Shown here: positions 50,065 to 58,024 of the stretch, in pieces
Layout of the letters: each line of letters starts with the position of its first letter
How positions within the stretch are numbered: position 1 is the first letter of the stretch
Source: Isoptericola dokdonensis DS-3
GTDB lineage: Bacteria > Actinomycetota > Actinomycetes > Actinomycetales > Cellulomonadaceae
Assembly: GCF_001636295.1 (NCBI RefSeq)
Contig: NZ_CP014209.1
Span: 1,736,001 to 1,800,000, forward strand
Direction of reading: 5' to 3'
Length of the DNA: 64,000 nucleotides
Made by a program: the position numbers and the translations under genes
Notes under the pieces: model-generated
The model's input: the letters and a program-made list of their open reading frames with translations, nothing else
What the model was told of the DNA's origin: nothing
The model's database searches: none

Positions 50065-50345
50065 GACTCCTCCAGCGACTTCGCGAGGTCGGAGTCCACG
50101 CCCTCGAACTGCTCGCCGACGGCACCCACGAGCTCGGCGACGTTCGCCACCGAGTCGCGCATCTTCGCGCGCCGTTCCTTCCAGTCCCCCGCGAACGAAC
50201 GGATCGCCTCGGCCAGCTCGTCGTCGCCGACGGCGTCCGCGACCCGGCCCGCGTACGTGTCCGCGGCGTCGAACTCGGCGGCCACGAGGTCCAGGCCGGT
50301 GCCGGTGTCGACCAGCAGCGCGGTGTCGAGCCTCAGATCGGTCAT
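50061..50345 (-). CDS. Small WXG100/ESAT-6-like protein
   Basis: A 94-aa all-helical acidic protein: LVAAEFDAADTYAGRVADAVGDDELAEAIRSFAGDWKERRAKMRDSVANVAELV. Length and two-helix character fit an Esx-like partner. The Trp in DWKER replaces a true WXG turn. It overlaps the effector start by four bases and probably dimerises with it or its targeting domain, as small Lap/Esx partners do for LXG effectors (inference). Confidence 0.7.
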   Translation of the reverse strand: MTDLRLDTALLVDTGTGLDLVAAEFDAADTYAGRVADAVGDDELAEAIRSFAGDWKERRAKMRDSVANVAELVGAVGEQFEGVDSDLAKSLEES

Positions 50346-50374
50346 GTCTCCCTGCCGTCACGTGCCGGAACGAG

Positions 50375-50407
50375 CGGCGGGACGGCCCTCGCTGGGCCGT
50401 CCCGCCG
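50375..50407 (-). terminator. Terminator behind the WXG100 gene
   Basis: A 14-bp perfect stem (50375-50388 with 50394-50407; arm CGGCGGGACGGCCC) closes on a TCGCT loop, 17 bases past the WXG100 stop. Leaky termination would give more WXG100 than the downstream effector unit. Confidence 0.7.
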
Positions 50408-50424
50408 ATCGGATGGTGCCTGCG

Positions 50425-50721
50425 TCAGCCGCGGATGCCCTGCGCGAGCTGGGCGTCCACGTCGGACAGCGTCTGGGCGGTCTGCTCGAGGAACGAGGCC
50501 ATGCCCTCCAGGCCCTCGATGGCCTGGGTGGTGCCCGTGGTGAACTCCTCGTAGGAGGTCTGGAACGCGCCGGAGGCCTGGTCGGTGACGAAGCCGGAGG
50601 CGACCAGGTTGTTCACCTGGGTCTGCAGGGTCTGCAGGATCTCGGTCAGCTGCTGCTGGCCGTTGCGCAGCTGGCCGGCCTGGGACCGCAGCTCGTCGTA
50701 GGACACGTTGACGTTCGCCAT
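50425..50721 (-). CDS. WXG100-family protein lacking the Trp
   Basis: A 98-aa EsxA-like helical hairpin protein: SYDELRSQAGQLRNGQQQLTEILQTLQTQVNNLVASGFVTDQASGAFQTSYEEFTTGTTQAIEGLEGMASFLEQTAQTL. The turn normally holding Trp-X-Gly reads ASGFVT, so the Trp is absent while the Gly and surrounding pattern remain. It is the likely substrate of the adjacent EccC/EssC ATPase. The ATG has GAGGAGCAATGTC upstream. It has its own predicted promoter and a downstream terminator, which implies abundant separate transcription. Confidence 0.88.
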   Translation of the reverse strand: MANVNVSYDELRSQAGQLRNGQQQLTEILQTLQTQVNNLVASGFVTDQASGAFQTSYEEFTTGTTQAIEGLEGMASFLEQTAQTLSDVDAQLAQGIRG

Positions 50722-50747
50722 GACATTGCTCCTCGTTGGTGGATGAT

Positions 50748-50765
50748 CCGACCACGAGTGGTCGG
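50748..50765. promoter_or_regulatory. Inverted repeat in the WXG100 leader
   Basis: CCGACCAC-GA-GTGGTCGG, an 8-bp perfect dyad between the predicted promoter and the WXG100 start. It could be an operator or an mRNA-stabilising hairpin. Confidence 0.5.
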
Positions 50766-50780
50766 TCCGTCGTCGGGTCG

Positions 50781-50810
50781 AGACTACTGACCCGATGCCC
50801 GGGGCGTCGA
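50781..50810 (-). promoter_or_regulatory. Predicted WXG100 promoter
   Basis: TCGACG (50805-50810), an 18-base spacer and TAGTCT (50781-50786) on the minus strand. Confidence 0.45.
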
Positions 50811-50828
50811 TGGGGAGTACTCCCCATC
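50809..50828. terminator. 20-bp perfect palindrome behind the EccC/EssC gene
   Basis: GATGGGGAGTACTCCCCATC, 14 bases past the stop. It can fold as an 8-bp hairpin with a GTAC loop and also touches the -35 box of the next promoter, so it may be a terminator, an operator, or both. Confidence 0.55.
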
Positions 50829-50842
50829 CCGCCGGGTGGACG

Positions 50843-53800
50843 CTACCCCTGGTCGCCCAGGACGAACGGCAGCTGGACGCGCGTGTGCTTGCCCCGGGCC
50901 ACCCAGGCGCCACGTCCGGGCGGGAACTCGCCCTTGCCGGACCGCGGGAGCGACGTCTTGAGGATCGTGTCGCCGTCGAGGTTCTCCGGCTGCAGCAGCA
51001 GGCCGCGGCGGCCGTTCTTCACCTCGCCGAACAGCGGCCACGTCGCGCCCCACGCGCCGGTCTCCGCCTCGGCGACGAGCAGGTGCTCGCTGGAGCGGAT
51101 CGCCTTGGTGAGGTCCTGGATCGCCTTGTCGGCCGGCGTCTGGAGGTACTCGTTGATCGCCTCGACCACGACGACGATCCCGGGCGAGACGTCCTCGTCC
51201 TGGACCGCGGCGAGCAGGTCGGTCGCGAGACCCTTGACCTTCTCGACGCCGGTCGCGACGTCCGCCCAGGGGAGCTGGTCGGCGATCGCGGACCGTCCCT
51301 GCGCGAACAGGTAGAGCCGCGCGTCGGGGTTCGCGCGCAGCACCGCACGCCCGACGACGACGAGCGCGTTGCTGCGCCCCGCCCCGGGCGGCCCCGCCAC
51401 GACCATCGTGCCGGTCGGGTCGAACGGCAGCGGCGCGATGCCGAGCGAGTCGAGCCCGAGCACCGGGCGGCCGTCCACGGCGGGCGGCAGCTCGTCCTGG
51501 CGGTACTCCGTGGGCAGGACCCGCACCGCGGGCGCCGGGCGGACCCCGGCCTCCAGCATCGACCGGCCCAGCTTCTCCGTGGCGGCCGCCTGCGCGGACA
51601 CCGACGGCGTGCCGCCGATGACGGCGACCTGCAGCTCGAGGCCGTCGAGCAGGGCGCGACCGTTCGGCGAGTCGGTCGTGATGACGTCGCGGGGGGCGTT
51701 GAACGCGAGGTAGCCGTCGTCCGTCATCCGCAGCAGCAGGTTGCGCTGCACCATGGAGCGGACGTAGGTCGGCACGGCGCCGGACCGGTCCGCGGTGAAC
51801 ACGACGTGCATGCCGAGCGCGCGGCCGTCGTTGAGGATGTCGCGGAACGCGTCGAACCACTCCGACCGGCCCGCGCCGACCTCGAAGTCGTCGCGGAACG
51901 CCGGGAACCCGTCGACCAGCAGCAGGATGCGCGGGACGCCGGGCTGACCGGTGAGCCGGCGGTAGTCGGTGACGCTGGACGCCGACACCGCGGCGAACGC
52001 CTCACCGCGGCGGACGAGCTCGTCGCGCAGCATCCGCATGAGGCCCACGACGCGCTCGACGTCGTCGCCGCGCGCGATCGTGCCGACGTGCGGCAGCGAC
52101 GACAGCATCCGCAGCGCACCGGCCGCGAAGTCGAGGCCGTACACGTGCACGGGACCGCCGCGCGGCGTGATGCCCGCCGCCGTGGCGATGCTCCGCAGCG
52201 CCGTCGACTTGCCGGCGCCGCCGGTGCCGTAGACGCCGAGGTGCCCGTCCGTGTCGGGGTTGAAGTAGACGGGCCGCTGCGCCTGCGCCTCCGGGATGTC
52301 CGCGACGCCGACGAGGATTTCCGTGTCCGTGCGCTGGTGCAGGCGCGTCAGGTCGTAGACGTCCGCCAGGGAGTCCAGCCACGGCCGCCGGGGCGCGGGC
52401 AGGCGCGCCGCCGTGAACGCCTCGGTGATACGGGCGACGAGCCGCTGCTGGTCGTTCGGGCCGAGGTCGACGTCCTCCTCCGGGGTGTCGACGACCGGCT
52501 CCTCCCAGCGCTCCTCGCGGCCGAAGTGCAGGCCCGCCACGCGGATCGCTGCCCGCTCCGGCGCCCGGCTGCTCCAGCCGCCCGCGTACGCGGACTGGAA
52601 CGCCTGGAGACGCCCCGGCCCCGTCTTGACGACGCCACGGCCGGGGAGCGCCGGGTCGATGTGCGCGGCGTCCTTGATGTCGACGACGTCGCTGGAGTCG
52701 GACTCGTCGGCCATGCGCAGCGCGACGCGCAGGTTCGTGTTGGCGCGCAGGTTGTCCTTGATGACGCCCGCCGGGCGCTGGGTGGCCATGATGAGGTGGA
52801 TGCCGAGCGAGCGGCCGCGCTGCGCGACGTCCACGACGCCGTCGACGAACTCCGGCACGTCACCGACCAGCGCCGCGAACTCGTCGATGACGATCACCAG
52901 CGCGGGCGGGGTCTCCGGGTCACCGCGCTTCTCCAGCTCCAGCAGGTCCTTGACCTTCTTGCGGTTGAACAGGTGCTCGCGGTGGTGCAGCTCGGCGCGC
53001 AGCGACGTCAGGGCCCGCAGCACCAGGTGCGGCGACAGGTCCGTCACGAGGCCGACGCAGTGCGGCAGCTGGACGCAGTCCGCGAACGCGGACCCGCCCT
53101 TGTAGTCCACGAACAGGAACGTCACGCGGTCCGGGCTGTACTCGGCGGCCATGCCCAGCACCCACGCCTGGAGGAACTCGGACTTGCCGGCACCGGTGGT
53201 GCCGCCCACGAGGGCGTGCGGCCCCTGGCTGCGCAGGTCCAGGTGCTGGGCGTCCAGGCCTGCGGAGCCGACGATCGCGCGCAGCGACCCGGCGCGCTTG
53301 CGCGGGCTCGCCTGGCTGCGGTCGTAGATCGACAGGTTCTGCCGCCAGCGTTCGACGACGGCGCCCGGGTCCTCGAACAGGTCGTGGCCGAGCAGGGCGG
53401 GCACCGAGACGGACCGCGGCAGGTCCGAGGAGTCCTCGACGATGGCGCCCGCGTCGAAGACGGGGGCGAGGCGGCGGCCGTACTCCAGGGCCGACGCCGG
53501 GTCGAGCTCCTCGAGCTCGACGTCGTCCACCCAGCGGCCGATGCGGACCATGCCGACGCGCGGCCCGGACTCGCCGAGGTCGACGAACGTGCGGCACGCC
53601 GCCGGGAGGTTCGCGCTGTCCGCGGCGAGCCACAGCGGGAAGACGCCCGCGTCCGGCCCCTGCTCGGCGAGCTGGATGAGGCGGGCCCGGTCGACGTCGA
53701 TGTCGTCGGAGATGACCACGACGACGGCCGGCACCGGGGACCTCGTGCCCGCCTGCTGGGCGTCCGCCCCGACCTCGGCGCCGCGCTCCAGGGCGGCGTC

Positions 53801-55312
53801 GTCGGTGTCCACCGCGCCACGGCGCTGCACGCCGCGCACCGCCCGCAGCCGGGTGGTGACGAGCTCCTCCAGCTCGGCGATCAGCCGGGCGGCGCCGCTC
53901 GCGGAGTCGGCGAGGTGGTGGCCCTCGATCGGGCTCTGCGGCGAGGACGTGTGCGGGATCCAGGTGAGCCACTGCAGGTGCTGCGTCCACGCCGGGCTCA
54001 CCATGCCGGTGACGACCAGCTCGGACGGCGAGTGCAGGCCGGTCAGCTGGAGCAGGGCCGCGTTGACGCTGCCCACCACCCGGGCGGGCGGGCCCGCGAA
54101 GCCGAGGGCGCCCGCGTCGTAGAGGTTCTCCACGACCGGGACGCCCGAGATGTCGCGGTACGTCTCGACGACCTCGTCGAGCTTCTCGCGGTACTCCTTG
54201 ATCATCGCGCCGCGGTCGGAGTCCTTGACCCGGTTGCGCGACGGCATGGTGCCGATGCCGAACCGGACGTTGAGGAAGCTCCAGTGCTCGGGGCGGCGCG
54301 TCCACAGCAGCGGGCCGTGCCGCATCGCCTCCACGTACACGTGCTGGGTGGCGGGCGCCTCGCGCAGCCGCACGGCCCGCTCGGTGTCCTCCTCGCCGGC
54401 CAGCTCCTCGCGCAGCCCGTCGAGGCGCTCCGTGAAGCGCGCGATGTCGCGCTCCTTGCGCTTGCGCTGCTGCCGCCCCCGGGTGAGGTAGTTGCCCACG
54501 AGCATGATCGGCGTCATCGCCATGAACAGCAGGGAGATCACGCTGCCGCGGAGCACGAACATCGCCCCGCCCATGAGCAGGGGCGCGAGCATCGCCAGCA
54601 TCGGGAACGGCTGCGGGTCCGTCTCCTTCGGCACCTCCGGGGCGTCGTACTCCGTCCCGTTGTACCGCGCCTCCACGCGGGGCGACCGCGTGAACGGCAC
54701 CGGCCCCGCCTTGGGCGCGACCCCGGTGAGGTTCTGCGGCCGACGGCGCTCGATCGTCATCGTCGTGTCGCCGACGACGACGCGCTGCGTCCCCTCGACG
54801 CGCAGCCGCTGCACGTGGTCGCCGTCGACGAGGATGCCGTTCGCGGACCCCAGGTCGACCACGTCGACCACGTCCCCGACGTCGAGGCGCAGGTGCCGCT
54901 TGGACACCAGCGGGTCGGACAGCACGACGTCGCTGCCCGCGGCGCGGCCGAGCACCCAGCTGCCCTCCGGCAGGTCGATGACGGAGCCGTCGGCGAACCG
55001 CAGCGTCGCCCGGGTGTCCCGTGAGGACGCGTACTCGAAGCCGGGGCGGTCGGTGTCGACCACCGCGACCTCGGCACCGGAGCCGATCCATGCCTCGCCC
55101 AGCGCGGCGTCCGCGGGCAGCCGGACGGGGGTGTCCTGGCCGGGCAGCCGGGCCTCCAGCGTGCGGGGGTGGTCGCCGGGCAGTCCCGCCGAGCCCGGGT
55201 CCACGCGCGCGATGGTCGCCGCGACCTCGCCGATCGTCGCACCGGCGTCCGCGGTGACGACCACGTCGTCGTGCGTGGTGTCGGGGCGCCGCAGCGTCAC
55301 CTTGACGCGCAT
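50843..55312 (-). CDS. FHA-FtsK/SpoIIIE ATPase, T7SS EccC/EssC type
   Basis: A 1489-aa secretion ATPase. The N-terminus has a ubiquitin-like region, then an FHA phosphothreonine-binding domain (about 100-190, GSWVLGRAAGSDVVLSDPLVSKRHLRLDV). Two membrane segments follow (about 235-275) and then three FtsK-like domains. Domain 1 has Walker A GGTTGAGKSEF (about 704) and Walker B VIVIDEF. Domain 2 has GTGGAGKST (about 1030) but LLLVDGF. Domain 3 has GPPGAGRSNAL (about 1305), where Arg replaces Lys. Domain 1 is therefore the likely motor. FHA at the N-terminus resembles firmicute EssC more than mycobacterial EccC. The ATG has GAGGAGAACG upstream. Confidence 0.92.
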   Translation of the reverse strand: MRVKVTLRRPDTTHDDVVVTADAGATIGEVAATIARVDPGSAGLPGDHPRTLEARLPGQDTPVRLPADAALGEAWIGSGAEVAVVDTDRPGFEYASSRDTRATLRFADGSVIDLPEGSWVLGRAAGSDVVLSDPLVSKRHLRLDVGDVVDVVDLGSANGILVDGDHVQRLRVEGTQRVVVGDTTMTIERRRPQNLTGVAPKAGPVPFTRSPRVEARYNGTEYDAPEVPKETDPQPFPMLAMLAPLLMGGAMFVLRGSVISLLFMAMTPIMLVGNYLTRGRQQRKRKERDIARFTERLDGLREELAGEEDTERAVRLREAPATQHVYVEAMRHGPLLWTRRPEHWSFLNVRFGIGTMPSRNRVKDSDRGAMIKEYREKLDEVVETYRDISGVPVVENLYDAGALGFAGPPARVVGSVNAALLQLTGLHSPSELVVTGMVSPAWTQHLQWLTWIPHTSSPQSPIEGHHLADSASGAARLIAELEELVTTRLRAVRGVQRRGAVDTDDAALERGAEVGADAQQAGTRSPVPAVVVVISDDIDVDRARLIQLAEQGPDAGVFPLWLAADSANLPAACRTFVDLGESGPRVGMVRIGRWVDDVELEELDPASALEYGRRLAPVFDAGAIVEDSSDLPRSVSVPALLGHDLFEDPGAVVERWRQNLSIYDRSQASPRKRAGSLRAIVGSAGLDAQHLDLRSQGPHALVGGTTGAGKSEFLQAWVLGMAAEYSPDRVTFLFVDYKGGSAFADCVQLPHCVGLVTDLSPHLVLRALTSLRAELHHREHLFNRKKVKDLLELEKRGDPETPPALVIVIDEFAALVGDVPEFVDGVVDVAQRGRSLGIHLIMATQRPAGVIKDNLRANTNLRVALRMADESDSSDVVDIKDAAHIDPALPGRGVVKTGPGRLQAFQSAYAGGWSSRAPERAAIRVAGLHFGREERWEEPVVDTPEEDVDLGPNDQQRLVARITEAFTAARLPAPRRPWLDSLADVYDLTRLHQRTDTEILVGVADIPEAQAQRPVYFNPDTDGHLGVYGTGGAGKSTALRSIATAAGITPRGGPVHVYGLDFAAGALRMLSSLPHVGTIARGDDVERVVGLMRMLRDELVRRGEAFAAVSASSVTDYRRLTGQPGVPRILLLVDGFPAFRDDFEVGAGRSEWFDAFRDILNDGRALGMHVVFTADRSGAVPTYVRSMVQRNLLLRMTDDGYLAFNAPRDVITTDSPNGRALLDGLELQVAVIGGTPSVSAQAAATEKLGRSMLEAGVRPAPAVRVLPTEYRQDELPPAVDGRPVLGLDSLGIAPLPFDPTGTMVVAGPPGAGRSNALVVVGRAVLRANPDARLYLFAQGRSAIADQLPWADVATGVEKVKGLATDLLAAVQDEDVSPGIVVVVEAINEYLQTPADKAIQDLTKAIRSSEHLLVAEAETGAWGATWPLFGEVKNGRRGLLLQPENLDGDTILKTSLPRSGKGEFPPGRGAWVARGKHTRVQLPFVLGDQG

Positions 55313-55360
55313 CGTTCTCCTCGGGTCGTTCGGTCTCGAAGGTCGCGGGGGCGGGCCCCG

Positions 55361-55382
55361 CGGCGGCGCCGGAGCGCCGCCG
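55361..55382 (-). terminator. Hairpin upstream of the EccC/EssC gene
   Basis: CGGCGGCGC (55361-55369) pairs with GCGCCGCCG (55374-55382) around a four-base loop, in the 72-base gap between the small membrane protein gene and the ATPase gene. It may attenuate or insulate the ATPase gene. Confidence 0.5.
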
Positions 55383-55384
55383 GT

Positions 55385-55642
55385 TCAGTCGCGGGAACGT
55401 CTCACCAGGGCGACGACGCCACCGGCCACCGCCCCTACCAGACCACCGGTCGCGACGACGCGCCACGTGGCCGGGTCGGTGAGCTCGCGGCCGATGGCAC
55501 GGTAGAAGTCGGCCGGGTCGCCGGTGCCCGCCCCGTCGGTCACGACGCCGGCGGTGAAGGTGACGACGAACGCGATGGCGGCGACGCCGACGGCGAGCAC
55601 CACCACGAGCTGCCACCAGGTGGGGCGGGTCGCGCGGCTCAC
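55385..55642 (-). CDS. Small membrane protein in the T7SS locus
   Basis: An 85-aa protein with two hydrophobic helices (WWQLVVVLAVGVAAIAFVVTFTAG and VATGGLVGAVAGGVVALV) joined by a short extracytoplasmic loop (GAGTGDPADFYRAIGRELTD). No family is recognised. The GTG start at 55642-55640 lies 19 bases after the FHA-like regulator gene. It could be a small structural component of the secretion apparatus. Confidence 0.65.
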   Translation of the reverse strand: MSRATRPTWWQLVVVLAVGVAAIAFVVTFTAGVVTDGAGTGDPADFYRAIGRELTDPATWRVVATGGLVGAVAGGVVALVRRSRD

Positions 55643-55661
55643 CGGGCCGTCTCCGGGGTGC

Positions 55662-56366
55662 TCACTCGGCGTCCTCGGACGTGTCCAGGTCGAGCAGCGG
55701 GAGGTCCTGCGACGTCACCAGCCGGGAGGCGACGGCGTACTCGACGAGGCGGGCGCGCCGGTTCGCGGCGGGCCCGTCGCTGCCGCCGCGCAGGCCGCGC
55801 ACCCCGACGCGGTCGAGCTTCTCGCACACGTTGTCGAGCTTGCGGTTGAAGCGGGTCGTGGACCAGCCGAGCCGGGCCGCGGCGTCGCCCGACGACGGGA
55901 TCTGCGACAGGCCCGTGCCGTCCCGGCGCAGCATCGGTTCGCAGAGCGCGACGACGAGCTGCCGCTGGCTGACCGTGAACGGGATCATGCCGATCGTCGT
56001 CGCCCCGCCGTCGGGCTCCTCGGTGCGGATCTCCGCGTACGGCGCGGGGGCGAGCCGGGCGAGCAGCTCGTACGTGGTGGGGCCCGCGGTGAACACGATC
56101 GACGTCGCGGGGAACACCAGCGGCAGCGACGTCCCGGGCGAGAGCCACGACTGCACGCCGCCCGCGGCGTCGCACACCGTCACGGACAGCCGGCCGCCCA
56201 CGTTGGCGAGCCACCACAGCCCCCCGTCGTGGGTGAGCCGCAGGAACCGGCGGTGCAGGTACGGGTTGTCGTCGAGCTCGATGTCGCCCTCGCGGCCGAT
56301 CTCGAACACCTGCTGCGGGTCGGGGTGGAACCACTCCCCCGCGAACTCCAGCGCGAGCTCAGCCAT
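55662..56366 (-). CDS. FHA-like/winged-helix protein
   Basis: A 234-aa protein. The N-terminal half (about 1-100, FEIGREGDIELDDNPYLHRRFLRLTHDGGLWWLANVGGRLSV) is FHA-like, with the Arg and His-Arg-Arg of phosphopeptide binding in modified form. The C-terminal half (PFTVSQRQLVVALCEPMLRR...AAARLGWSTTRFNRKLDNVCEKLDRVGVRGL) resembles a winged helix. It may read kinase signals and act as a regulator or adaptor. The ATG overlaps the kinase end by eight bases. Confidence 0.75.
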   Translation of the reverse strand: MAELALEFAGEWFHPDPQQVFEIGREGDIELDDNPYLHRRFLRLTHDGGLWWLANVGGRLSVTVCDAAGGVQSWLSPGTSLPLVFPATSIVFTAGPTTYELLARLAPAPYAEIRTEEPDGGATTIGMIPFTVSQRQLVVALCEPMLRRDGTGLSQIPSSGDAAARLGWSTTRFNRKLDNVCEKLDRVGVRGLRGGSDGPAANRRARLVEYAVASRLVTSQDLPLLDLDTSEDAE

Positions 56367-58023
56367 CGACGCACTCGACCTTCGGCTCGTAGGACGGCGC
56401 CCCGCTGCGGTTGACGACGACCTCGACGCACGTCTCGCCCGACTCGTCCCGCGGGACGGTCACCGTGGGCTCCTCGACCGGGGTGTAGGCAGTCTCCGCG
56501 CCGATGGCGGGCACGCGCCACCCGTAGGTGTCGCCGTCCTGGGGCTCGGGGTTGGTCCACGTGAAGACGACCTCGTCGCCCTGCACCTCGCCGGACAGGT
56601 CGCGCACGGCCGGGACCAGACCACCGAGGTTGTCGGCCGGCAGGCCCGGGTCCTCGACCTCCTGCTGGGTGGTCGGGGCGGCCTCGGGCTCGGCCTCGCC
56701 GTCCGGCTGCAGCAGCACCACCAGGAGCGTCACGACGGCGACGACGGCGACCAGGGCGGTGGCGACCAGCGCGCCGACCGCGCCGCGGGAGCGCGCGACG
56801 GGCTCGGCCTCCGGCACGGGTGCCGGGTCCGGCGTCGCGGCCGACGCCACCGCCCGGTGGACGGTGTCGCCGAGGTCCGGGGCGAGCTGCGCGGTACCCG
56901 CCTGCGCGGTCGCCACCGCCGGTCGCGCGCCGGTGGACGCCCACCCGCCCGGCGTGCCGGTACCGCCCGGCGCCGTCCACGAGGCCGGGACGGACGTCAT
57001 GGACGTCGGTGACGCCGCGGAGGACGCCCCGCCGGCGCCCGGGCCGCGCGGGTCGACCGACACGACCTCGCGCAGCCGCGTGCCGACGTCGTCCTCGTCG
57101 TCCGGGCTGTCGCCCGACCCCGGTGCGGCGTCGGTCTCGTGCACCAGTCCCGCGTCGTCGAGCAGGTCGATTGGGGTGACGGCGAACGACAGCTCGGTCT
57201 GCACCGCCTGCAGGGCGCGGGCGAACGCGAGCGCCGTCGGGTACCGGGCGGCCGGGTTCTTCGCCATCGCGGTGCTCAGCACCCGCTCCAGCGAGGCCGG
57301 CACGTCCGTGCGACCCGTGGGCTGCAGCGGCGCCGACTCGATGCGGGACACCAGGTCGGCGCTGGAGTTGGTGCCGCCCGGCACCTCGAAGGGCGTGCGG
57401 GACGCCAGCAGCGAGTACGTCGTCGCCGCGAGGCCCCACACGTCCGTCCCGACACCGGTGCTGGGCGGGTCGCCGAACGACTCCGGCGGCGACCACGGGA
57501 TGCTCATGCCCTCCGCACGGCCCGCGTCGTCGAGGGTCGAGGAGATGCCGAAGTCCGTCAGCGCCGGGTGGCCGTACTCGGTGACGAGGATGTTCGCCGG
57601 CTTGATGTCACGGTGCAGGATGCCCGCCCGGTGCGACGTCTCCACCGCGCCGGAGATCTGCACGGCGATGCGCAGCACGTCCGCGACGCTGAGCCGCTCG
57701 CTGCGGTACCGCGACCCGAGGTTCGGGCGCGAGCAGAACTCCATCGCGAGGTACGGACGGCCGTCCTCCGCGACGTCCGCCTCGTACATCGTCACGATGG
57801 AGGGGTGCGTGGACAGCGTGGCCATGAGGTCGGCCTCGGCGTCGAACGCCTCGCGCTGCCCCTCGCCCGTCCACTCGTGCAGCAGCACCTTGACTGCGAC
57901 CCGGCGGCGCGGGCGCCGCTGCTGGTAGAGGAAGACGTCGGAGAAGCCTCCCGAGCCGACGAGCGACAGGTACTCGAACCCGTCGATCTGCGGCGGGGGC
58001 GACGGCGCGCGCTTGCTGCTCAC
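56359..58023 (-). CDS. Membrane serine/threonine protein kinase
   Basis: A 554-aa PknB-type kinase. The catalytic domain spans about 15-275: Gly loop LVGSGGFSDVF, Lys-45 in VAVKVL, catalytic HRDIKPANIL (about 135) and DFGIS. A Pro/Ala-rich linker and one membrane helix (about 418-441, GALVATALVAVVAVVTLLVVLL) follow. The extracytoplasmic part ends in a fibronectin-III-like segment (EVQGDEVVFTWTNPEPQDGDTYGWRVP). The GTG start is at 58023. It is encoded with a PP2C phosphatase and FHA proteins, a complete phospho-signalling set that probably controls the FHA-containing ATPase. Confidence 0.92.
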   Translation of the reverse strand: MSSKRAPSPPPQIDGFEYLSLVGSGGFSDVFLYQQRRPRRRVAVKVLLHEWTGEGQREAFDAEADLMATLSTHPSIVTMYEADVAEDGRPYLAMEFCSRPNLGSRYRSERLSVADVLRIAVQISGAVETSHRAGILHRDIKPANILVTEYGHPALTDFGISSTLDDAGRAEGMSIPWSPPESFGDPPSTGVGTDVWGLAATTYSLLASRTPFEVPGGTNSSADLVSRIESAPLQPTGRTDVPASLERVLSTAMAKNPAARYPTALAFARALQAVQTELSFAVTPIDLLDDAGLVHETDAAPGSGDSPDDEDDVGTRLREVVSVDPRGPGAGGASSAASPTSMTSVPASWTAPGGTGTPGGWASTGARPAVATAQAGTAQLAPDLGDTVHRAVASAATPDPAPVPEAEPVARSRGAVGALVATALVAVVAVVTLLVVLLQPDGEAEPEAAPTTQQEVEDPGLPADNLGGLVPAVRDLSGEVQGDEVVFTWTNPEPQDGDTYGWRVPAIGAETAYTPVEEPTVTVPRDESGETCVEVVVNRSGAPSYEPKVECVDG

Positions 58024-58024
58024 C

